Virus record (IMG/VR): IMGVR_UViG_3300023196_000549
Coordinates: 1-25,101 of that record
Origin: a virus
Length of the DNA stretch: 25,101 nucleotides
Strand: one strand, 5' to 3'
Shown here: one piece after another, positions 13,679-19,315 of the stretch
How the letters are laid out: each line of letters opens with the position of its first letter
Numbering within the stretch: the stretch's first letter is position 1
Made by a program: the position numbers and the translations under genes
Notes under the pieces: model-generated
The model's input: the letters and a program-made list of their open reading frames with translations, nothing else
Database searches by the model: none
What the model was told of the DNA's origin: nothing

Positions 13679-13698
13679 GTGGGGAAATAAATCCCCAC
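13679..13698 (-). terminator. Stem-loop after the gene at 13714-14187
   Basis: On the minus strand GTGGGGA and TCCCCAC pair over 7 bp around a TTTATT loop. It lies 15 bases after a stop codon. It is not followed by a T-run on the minus strand, so it is a weak intrinsic terminator at best and could instead be an mRNA-stabilising or processing hairpin. Confidence 0.45.
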
Positions 13699-13713
13699 CC
13701 ATAAAAGTATATA

Positions 13714-14187
13714 TTAGTTAGCGATATCCACTAAGCCACTATCACCGGCCATTGCCACTGTTGATAGAACTGCCCAAGCAGCACCTGTCCACAACAAGGT
13801 TGCTGTATCACCATCGTCTGCGAAGTTGATGTCTGCATAACCTAATCTTGTTGCAGGTGTCAGAACAGATGTACCACCATCAGTATCGTGTACGATGATT
13901 TTTATTTGTCCAACTACTGTACCGTTAGCAAGTGTTGTTGCGTTAGAACCTGCTGTTTGTAACAGAGTTAATGCTGTTGAAACAGAGATTGCTGTTTGTG
14001 AACCATCAGAAATATCTTCTACTGAATTTGAAAATCCAATAAATGATGGTAAGTTGTTAATGAAGTTTGCTACTGAAACTTTTTTGTTAATTGGTGTACC
14101 TGAAGGGTCATCAATTACATGTAGTAAATCAGCAGAAGCAATACCTGTTGAAAGGTCTGTTAATGCTGTAATTTTCTTATCGGCCAT
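13714..14187 (-). CDS. Virion-type protein with KITALT N-terminus (157 aa)
   Basis: 157 residues. The N-terminus MADKKITALTDLSTGIASAD continues [19 protein letters not shown], nearly the same as the protein at 14608-15162, so the two are paralogues that diverge after about residue 50. The rest is Thr/Ala/Gly-rich beta sequence (TAISVSTALTLLQTAGSNAT; DGDTATLLWTGAAWAVLS), as in phage fibre or head-decoration proteins. It has a strong ribosome site (AAGGAG) and a possible late promoter variant upstream. Likely a structural protein; the exact place in the virion is unknown. Confidence 0.75.
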   Translation of the reverse strand: MADKKITALTDLSTGIASADLLHVIDDPSGTPINKKVSVANFINNLPSFIGFSNSVEDISDGSQTAISVSTALTLLQTAGSNATTLANGTVVGQIKIIVHDTDGGTSVLTPATRLGYADINFADDGDTATLLWTGAAWAVLSTVAMAGDSGLVDIAN

Positions 14188-14224
14188 TACCGTCTCCTTA
14201 ATTTATACCTCTTTTGAGGAATTT

Positions 14225-14232
14225 TACTTATA
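14225..14232 (-). promoter_or_regulatory. Possible late promoter variant
   Basis: TATAAGTA on the minus strand, one base off the T4 late octamer TATAAATA, placed 37 bases before the ATG at 14187. The predicted transcript would start at a small hairpin (CCTC-AAAA-GAGG, 14208-14219). It is supported only by similarity and position. Confidence 0.35.
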
Positions 14233-14245
14233 GCATACACTATAA

Positions 14246-14530
14246 TCACATTGGTGCTTCAGCGTCATCCTTTTCTTGATTCGTTTCATACTTATCATCA
14301 GGTGTATCAGGAAGTGTTCCCATATCACCAGGGTTGTCGCTCGAGGCCTTTTCATTATTAATTTCTGTAAGAAACATTTGACATTGTTGAGCCGCACCTT
14401 GAAATGCGTTCAATTGAGCAATTGCTTCTAATTTCTTTTTTTCAAGGTCTTGAATACTTGCAGATAGTTTTTGCATATCTGTTTGTAGTGTATCAAGTCT
14501 TGCTTTTATTTTGTCTGTTTCCAAACTCAT
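14246..14530 (-). CDS. Coiled-coil hypothetical protein (94 aa)
   Basis: 94 residues from ATG 14530, which has AAGGAG 8 bases upstream; an in-frame GTG at 14539 falls inside the ribosome site and is unlikely. Residues 4-60 form a coiled coil (KIKARLDTLQTDMQKLSASI onward), and the C-terminal third is acidic and disordered-looking (DNPGDMGTLPDTPDDKYETN). It lies between two related structural genes. Possibly a trimerisation, chaperone or scaffold protein, but there is no family match I can name. Confidence 0.7.
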   Translation of the reverse strand: MSLETDKIKARLDTLQTDMQKLSASIQDLEKKKLEAIAQLNAFQGAAQQCQMFLTEINNEKASSDNPGDMGTLPDTPDDKYETNQEKDDAEAPM

Positions 14531-14568
14531 GATTATCACTCCTTAATAATAATATGTGTGAATAATTA

Positions 14569-14587
14569 GGGGCTCAAAAAGAGCCCC
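14569..14587 (-). terminator. GC-rich stem-loop after the gene at 14608-15162
   Basis: On the minus strand GGGGCTC pairs with GAGCCCC (7 bp) around a TTTTT loop, 20 bases after the stop codon, then TAATTATT. The downstream stretch is AU-rich but lacks a strict U-run. It is the most terminator-like structure in the window and separates two genes of the structural cluster. Confidence 0.55.
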
Positions 14588-14607
14588 CAAAAAAGTATTA
14601 ATTACTC

Positions 14608-15162
14608 TTAGTCAGCGAATGCTGGTGCTGTGTCAGATGCCACAAAACCAGATAGTTGCCATGTAGTAGTTGATGTACCAAGACATGTAATATCGTGTGC
14701 TTGTGCAATTGCTAAAGTTAGTGTCTCATTTGAATCTTGGTCACTAAAAATAACTGCTGATGTTTGACCAGTTTGGTTTGTATCGTGGTGTACTAATTGT
14801 CCTTTAAAGAAAATTGAGTTACCAGCGCCTGAAGCGATAATCACAGAATGACCATCAGCCGCAGCTAAACCTGTAGGACCAATAAATCTAAATTCCATTC
14901 CAACTTTTGGTGTTGGTAATGTATATGTTCTATTAGCACTTACGTTTGGTGTAATACAAATTCTTCCAGCGTGTAGCGCTTCTGTTAAAGTTACGTTACT
15001 GTCTGCAAGTGTTACTGCTGTTGATAATGCGTTGAAAAAATCTCCAACTGTTTCTTTTTTGTTTATCGGTGTTCCTGAAGGGTCATCGATAATGTGCAAT
15101 AAATCTTCTCTTGCTGTAGCAGCTGCTAGTGAAGTTAATGCCGTGATTTTTAAATCAGCCAT
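14608..15162 (-). CDS. Virion-type protein with KITALT N-terminus (184 aa)
   Basis: 184 residues. The N-terminus [20 protein letters not shown], then [19 protein letters not shown], is paralogous to the protein at 13714-14187. A beta-rich C-terminal domain follows ([48 protein letters not shown]), typical of phage tail-fibre-like or decoration proteins of marine T4-like phages. It sits behind an exact late promoter (15303-15310) with an unusually long leader of about 135 bases that can fold into a pseudoknot (separate entry). AAGGAG precedes the ATG by 7 bases, and a stem-loop follows the stop. Probably an abundant virion protein (inference from expression signals). Confidence 0.75.
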   Translation of the reverse strand: MADLKITALTSLAAATAREDLLHIIDDPSGTPINKKETVGDFFNALSTAVTLADSNVTLTEALHAGRICITPNVSANRTYTLPTPKVGMEFRFIGPTGLAAADGHSVIIASGAGNSIFFKGQLVHHDTNQTGQTSAVIFSDQDSNETLTLAIAQAHDITCLGTSTTTWQLSGFVASDTAPAFAD

Positions 15163-15184
15163 TTAAGGTCTCCTTTTATGTTAA

Positions 15185-15262
15185 CCACCATATTATTGGT
15201 GGGATTCTACTGTAAGAAATCAGGTTGCCCCTATCTTACATCACGGAGCCTTTTTTAGGGGC
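15185..15262 (-). ncRNA. Candidate structured mRNA leader: H-type pseudoknot plus 3' hairpin
   Basis: In the leader of the structural gene at 14608-15162, minus-strand sequence GCCCCTA (15256-15262) can pair with TAGGGGC (15227-15233), and TGTAAGA (15234-15240) with TCTTACA (15211-15217). The order a-b-a'-b' makes an H-type pseudoknot with two perfect 7-bp stems that abut without a gap, loops of 15 and 9 bases. A third hairpin, CCACCA-ATAATA-TGGTGG (15185-15202), lies 9 bases before the ribosome site. This arrangement resembles small riboswitches and the T4 gene 32 leader, but I recognise no known RNA class. Overlapping alternative pairings exist (GGGGCC 15260-15265 with GGCTCC 15245-15250). 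Fold by inspection only. Confidence 0.5.
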
Positions 15263-15302
15263 CCCATATGTATTAATACAACGGAATAATCCGTAGTAAA
15301 CT

Positions 15303-15310
15303 TATTTATA
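15303..15310 (-). promoter_or_regulatory. T4-type late promoter
   Basis: Exact TATAAATA on the minus strand, 5 bases after the stop of the 422-residue virion protein gene. Predicted start near 15297, giving a leader of about 135 bases to the ATG at 15162, far longer than behind the other late promoters here. Confidence 0.65.
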
Positions 15311-15314
15311 CGCC

Positions 15315-16583
15315 TTATGAGGCAGCCACATCTACACCTCTTAGGATGTTTGCAGTACCTGATGAAGAACCAGAAGCAAGGAATGTTGCAGAATCACTTA
15401 ATGATGTCTCAACAACCAGTGCGTCTCCATTGATTACTTCGGCGTTTCTACCGTCACTATTGTCATCGGCAGCGTTACCAGATTCTTGTACCAATTGGAA
15501 AGTATGTCCGTCTTGGTTAGAGATACCTGCTAAGTCAGTAGTTGCTTCCTCTAATGTGAAACCTACTGATTCATCGGCACCAGTTCTAGTAATTGTCATA
15601 ATATCGCTTCTTGTAGCAAATGCTGGACCTGCTACTCCAAAACCTAGAGCATCTACAATAATTTCTTCACCACCGTTAGTGTTGAATATTAAATCAACAT
15701 TATCTGCGATTGTAATTGCTTCACTTAATGTTACAGATGTTGAACCATTAGTTGCAGTTACAGTTAAGTCATTGTTTGTAGAAATTGCAGTATTGCCATC
15801 AGCATCATTAATTGCAAGAGTTGATGTATCTTTTACAGTTACAACATCACCTACTGCGATTGTACCAGAGTTGTTATCTAATACTAATGCTGTTGTTGCA
15901 GTTGTGATTGCACCGTTAACTTTTGCAGATTTACCAGCACTACCTTCAGCAAGTAATTTTCCACCAAATGAAGTTCCGTTTTCTAAACGTAAACTTAATG
16001 CTGAAGAACTATCTTCCTCGTCTAATGTTGCTGTACCATTAAAGTTAATACCTGTTACAATACCTGAATCTCCTACGCCTTCGCCATTGAAAGCAAGGTG
16101 AGCTGCAGCTGCATTAGTTTGAGCTGTTCCTCTGAATACTAATTGGTTTGAACCTGAACCAGAGAAATACATACAAGCCATTGTACTATCTTCTACCATG
16201 TCTGTTTTACCAACTCTTGATAGTAAGATATATGCTTTGTTTGTAATTACTTGGTCGGCACTCCAAGCAGCTGATGTTACATCTACTGCTTCGTCAAATG
16301 TTACTGTGATATCAAATGTACCAGTATCAGCGACAGTTGCGTCAGTCCAATTTATACCTATGATTGATGCAGAACCAAATGCCTCTGCTAAATTTTTTAC
16401 ACAAACCAGTATTTCTGGTTGTGCATCTTTATTGTCGTTACCACTAGCAGCGAGACCAGGTGTTAAACCCCAGCCGCCTTTAACCGCAATGGCGTGTTCT
16501 TTGGCACCAGACGAACCCGCTGCATTCTTGTCATCAGGCAAGAATTTAGGTTTTTCGGCTGTTGTTACTCCCCATAATCCCAT
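15315..16583 (-). CDS. Virion structural protein (422 aa, MGLWG type)
   Basis: 422 residues. It opens MGLWGVTTAEKPKFLPDDKN, an N-terminus I recognise from uncharacterised structural proteins of T4-like cyanophages. A repetitive, Ala/Thr/Ser/Gly-rich beta body follows: an Ig-like stretch (GTFDITVTFDEAVDVTS) and alternating short strands (TATNGSTSVTLSEAITIADN). No Cys-based or catalytic motif. It is expressed from an exact late promoter at 16624-16631 with a GGAG ribosome site. Probably a major capsid-surface or tail component; the precise role is not readable here. Confidence 0.75.
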   Translation of the reverse strand: MGLWGVTTAEKPKFLPDDKNAAGSSGAKEHAIAVKGGWGLTPGLAASGNDNKDAQPEILVCVKNLAEAFGSASIIGINWTDATVADTGTFDITVTFDEAVDVTSAAWSADQVITNKAYILLSRVGKTDMVEDSTMACMYFSGSGSNQLVFRGTAQTNAAAAHLAFNGEGVGDSGIVTGINFNGTATLDEEDSSSALSLRLENGTSFGGKLLAEGSAGKSAKVNGAITTATTALVLDNNSGTIAVGDVVTVKDTSTLAINDADGNTAISTNNDLTVTATNGSTSVTLSEAITIADNVDLIFNTNGGEEIIVDALGFGVAGPAFATRSDIMTITRTGADESVGFTLEEATTDLAGISNQDGHTFQLVQESGNAADDNSDGRNAEVINGDALVVETSLSDSATFLASGSSSGTANILRGVDVAAS

Positions 16584-16600
16584 GTTAGTCTCCTTTATGT

Positions 16601-16614
16601 GATTTTATAAAATC
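16601..16614. other. Perfect 14-bp palindrome in leader of the 422-aa virion gene
   Basis: GATTTTATAAAATC, identical on both strands, sits between the late promoter (16624-16631) and the ribosome site. It could fold as an AU-rich hairpin in the mRNA or be a protein-binding site; in AT-rich DNA it may also be chance. Confidence 0.3.
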
Positions 16615-16623
16615 TTTTAACAT

Positions 16624-16631
16624 TATTTATA
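16624..16631 (-). promoter_or_regulatory. T4-type late promoter
   Basis: Exact TATAAATA on the minus strand, directly after the stop codon of the HAD nucleotidase gene (which ends at 16632). Predicted start near 16618 and a leader of about 35 bases to the ATG at 16583. Confidence 0.65.
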
Positions 16632-17153
16632 CTATTTAAACCCTTGTCTTTTGAGTTCAGATAGAGTTTTCGCAGTATTTACATGTAATATTCCTATACC
16701 ACCCGCTGATTCCCATTCTATTATATTCTTTTTATAGTCATCGATTAGAATATTTGGTCTATCATTCGTAACTGCGAATCTTTTCTTTTGGTCACGCAAC
16801 ACTAAATTAGTGTCTTTTCGTTTAATATTAGTAAGTTTCTGTAACCACTGCAACTTACCTTTTTTAGAGTTAGCCGCCATTTTATCAGAATATGCAGATA
16901 AAATCTTAGGATTATATCTTGCGATAAACTGATATAATTTCTTTCCACCAGACATCCACTCTAAATCAGCCCAGTACTTTGAACCACCTGCGATAATCTT
17001 ATCCCAACGGGTATTTCTATCAGCAGTTACAAATAAACCATTGACAGCCTTATTCGCACCTCTTATAAAGTCACACAGAACTCCGTCCATGTCACAATAT
17101 ATTTGTGGCAAATCCTCTGTACTTGTCTTTTGTACTTCGACAAGTGAAATCAT
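16632..17153 (-). CDS. HAD-family phosphatase, 5'(3')-deoxyribonucleotidase-like
   Basis: 173 residues. HAD motif I is IYCDMDGVLCDF (nucleophile Asp21, acid Asp23), as in the NT5C deoxyribonucleotidase group; motif II is probably Ser in KILSAYSD; motif IV is ILIDDYKKN. Between I and II a small helical cap (TRWDKIIAGGSKYWADLEWM) fits that family. Such enzymes dephosphorylate nucleoside monophosphates; in phages they may adjust dNTP pools or process DNA ends. It sits inside the structural gene cluster, one base after the gene upstream, and probably shares their late expression. Confidence 0.75.
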   Translation of the reverse strand: MISLVEVQKTSTEDLPQIYCDMDGVLCDFIRGANKAVNGLFVTADRNTRWDKIIAGGSKYWADLEWMSGGKKLYQFIARYNPKILSAYSDKMAANSKKGKLQWLQKLTNIKRKDTNLVLRDQKKRFAVTNDRPNILIDDYKKNIIEWESAGGIGILHVNTAKTLSELKRQGFK

Positions 17154-17154
17154 C

Positions 17155-17877
17155 TTAAACCTTTGGATTAACTTCTACTTTGGTTTCTTTCTTACCAGTC
17201 ATAGTTTTTTCTTGTTTATCTTTTGGTTTTTCGCCTTTTTCTTTTTTGGAAATTGCAATTGCAGCCTGTTGTGCTGGATTCATTGCTTCTTTTTGATTTT
17301 CCCAAACTTGTTTAAGAGCTTCTTTCATAGATAAGTGTTTACTTTCCCAAGCGTCATGCATCTTTTTAAGTGCTGTATCTTCATTCTTTATTGCTTTTGA
17401 GATTGCTTTTCTTCTCTTATGTAAATACTTATCAGTAGAATCTGTATCACCATCATTATCGATATCTTTATCTTTTCTGTCAGCGAACTTTTTCTTTACT
17501 GCCTTAGGTTGAACTGCGTCCATACCTTCACCATCGTCAGACTTATCATTCTTATTAGTCTCTTTAACATTTGGCTTTTCGTGTGTGTAACCCATTTTCT
17601 TCATTCTTAGGTGGTCATCCATAACTTTCGCCATAGTACCTTTACCTGTTTTTGGGTCATACATCATATGAGGTTTGAAATCATCTTTTTCTTCATTGTA
17701 ATTCTTATATGATTCTGTTTCGTATTGTTTACCGTTAACTGCAAAGAACTTTTTACCATTCTCTCTTGCAGCCATTAGTGCTTTTGTAAATTTGTTACCT
17801 TCGTTTGCAACTGTTTCACCGAAAATCTGTTTGATTTTATTCTCAAGACCTTCAGAGTTTCTATTAAAATAAGTCAT
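17155..17877 (-). CDS. Modular virion-associated protein with EF-hand-like calcium loop
   Basis: 240 residues, highly charged. Modules in order: residues 10-60, including GNKFTKALMAARENGKKFFA; a segment ending around GYTHEKP; a dockerin/EF-like loop DKDIDNDGDTDSTD (aspartates 138, 140, 142, 144, 146, 149) followed by a basic helix (KYLHKRRKAISKAI); then helices with MNPAQQAAIAISKKEKG. These modules recur in marine T4-like phage proteins near head genes. A calcium-stabilised head or scaffold component is plausible, unproven. Start directly follows the preceding stop codon, with a coupled start. Confidence 0.7.
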   Translation of the reverse strand: MTYFNRNSEGLENKIKQIFGETVANEGNKFTKALMAARENGKKFFAVNGKQYETESYKNYNEEKDDFKPHMMYDPKTGKGTMAKVMDDHLRMKKMGYTHEKPNVKETNKNDKSDDGEGMDAVQPKAVKKKFADRKDKDIDNDGDTDSTDKYLHKRRKAISKAIKNEDTALKKMHDAWESKHLSMKEALKQVWENQKEAMNPAQQAAIAISKKEKGEKPKDKQEKTMTGKKETKVEVNPKV

Positions 17878-19284
17878 TTATTTCTCCTTTAATGCCTTAA
17901 GTAAATCTTTATAGGACTTTCCAGCAGCCTTTTGAAATTTTTCTTTTTCTGCTGGTCTTTTAATCATATTATACTTATTACTTACTGCTCGTGCGATATC
18001 TAATGGTACCTTTTGTTTCTTTCCGTCTTCGAATTCTACTTTAAAGTTACCTTTCAAATCAACAGACTTTCTCATTTGCATAATGATATGCTTGTTAGCA
18101 CTTTCATCATCATGTATTTCACCACTATCTGGGTCATATCTTTTCTTTGAAGGTGTTACTCCATATCGTGATTTTCTTCCCTCTTCTACTGGTGTAGTAA
18201 TATAGTCTCTTAATTTGTTCATCGAATTACTTGCAACAGCAAGTTTATTTGTCCACCATGTGTCTAAATTTTCATCACTTCTTGATGAAAGAGATTGTTC
18301 TATTTGACTAGCATCTTCACTAATTGTTTTACACATTCTTATTGAACTTGGAACATCCATGTGTCCGTCTTCTTTTATTGATTTTTCTAAATCAGATGCT
18401 TGTCCAGCATGTGCTTTACTTGCACCCTTGAGTTTTTTAATAATTTCTTTTACTTTAGGTTCATCTTCTTTATCTAATGCTTCTTTAATTCTAACATAAA
18501 ATTTACTATTGAAAGGTGATTGATAGGCATCTGCTTTTGCACCTTTGTGTTGTTTCATTAAAGAACTAGCCGCATTGTCAGCCTGTGTTCTGTTTGTATA
18601 AATTTTGTCTAGTACTTTAGCACCATTTTTAAGTTTGATAGTTTTCATATTTGGTATTTTTAATTTTTCTTCTATTTCTTCTTTTAAACCAGATAATTTA
18701 CTTGCTTGTGTAAGTTTTTTCATTAAATCTTTTAATTCTTTTTTATCTTTAATAAAAATGCTTCCACTCATACCACCAGACTTATTAATTTCTAAACCTT
18801 TCTTAGATGGGTCTTTTGCATTTTTGTAAGGTTTGATTGAAATAGATTCTTCTATTTCTTCTTTACTTAATCTTATTTTTGCAGGTGTTTCTAAACTACC
18901 CCCTTTAATTGTTTTATTAAAGAGAATATCAACAACAGTAGTTAATGATTTAATATCACCATCTAACTCAATACCACCTGGTATCTTTGTTGCTTTAACA
19001 TCCTTCGTTTTTTTTAATGCTTGTGAAATAGTTTTCATAACACTTGCATCTTTCATATCTGTAATTTTAACCTTTTCTTCGTTAGCAGCTATTTGAAAAT
19101 TTTCATTCTTGTCTTTTGCATCTAGATATGCAGCTACTGCCATCTTATCTTTTTCCTTTTCAGTTTTTCCTTTGAACTGTGGGGCATCAGATTTTCTAAA
19201 ATCTTTAACATATGCACCAGCACCATCCTTCGGATTTAACACCTCATTGTAGAGTTGTGTGTCTGTTTTACTATATTTTGACAT
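17878..19284 (-). CDS. Large modular virion-associated protein (468 aa)
   Basis: 468 residues, Lys-rich. Recognisable modules rather than one fold: an N-terminal KTDTQLYNEVLN stretch; an alpha/beta domain with SVMKTISQALKKTKDVKATK; a module around NRTQADNAASSLMKQHKGAK and SKFYVRIKEA; the module DGHMDVPSSIRMCKTISEDA followed by LDTWWTNKLAVASNSMNKL and RDYITTP; and a C-terminal module with SRYGVTPSKKRYDPDSGEIH. Such mosaics are usual in cyanophage and pelagiphage genomes and are thought to be head-associated. No enzyme motif seen. An exact late promoter lies 19 bases upstream. Confidence 0.65.
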   Translation of the reverse strand: MSKYSKTDTQLYNEVLNPKDGAGAYVKDFRKSDAPQFKGKTEKEKDKMAVAAYLDAKDKNENFQIAANEEKVKITDMKDASVMKTISQALKKTKDVKATKIPGGIELDGDIKSLTTVVDILFNKTIKGGSLETPAKIRLSKEEIEESISIKPYKNAKDPSKKGLEINKSGGMSGSIFIKDKKELKDLMKKLTQASKLSGLKEEIEEKLKIPNMKTIKLKNGAKVLDKIYTNRTQADNAASSLMKQHKGAKADAYQSPFNSKFYVRIKEALDKEDEPKVKEIIKKLKGASKAHAGQASDLEKSIKEDGHMDVPSSIRMCKTISEDASQIEQSLSSRSDENLDTWWTNKLAVASNSMNKLRDYITTPVEEGRKSRYGVTPSKKRYDPDSGEIHDDESANKHIIMQMRKSVDLKGNFKVEFEDGKKQKVPLDIARAVSNKYNMIKRPAEKEKFQKAAGKSYKDLLKALKEK

Positions 19285-19302
19285 ATTTTTTCCCCATATA
19301 CC

Positions 19303-19310
19303 TATTTATA
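19303..19310 (-). promoter_or_regulatory. T4-type late promoter
   Basis: Exact TATAAATA on the minus strand, between the stop of the 707-residue fibre-like protein and the ATG at 19284. Predicted start near 19297; the short leader contains a GGGGA ribosome site. Confidence 0.65.
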
Positions 19311-19315
19311 AGTTC

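Noticed and set aside
14531-14539. GTG at 14539 as start of the coiled-coil gene
   Set aside because: It lies within or next to the AAGGAG ribosome site; ATG 14530 has the proper spacing.
15258-15265. GGGGCCCC palindrome as a simple terminator for the gene at 15315-16583
   Set aside because: No U-run follows on the minus strand, and the late promoter lies between the stop codon and this site, so the structure belongs to the next transcript's leader; it may still help end read-through.
15346-16101. Long plus-strand open frame (251 codons) opposite the 422-aa virion gene
   Set aside because: It is antisense to a well-supported gene with promoter, ribosome site and family-type N-terminus. Ala/Thr/Ser-rich coding sequence commonly leaves an open antisense frame, and no ribosome site or domain is seen.
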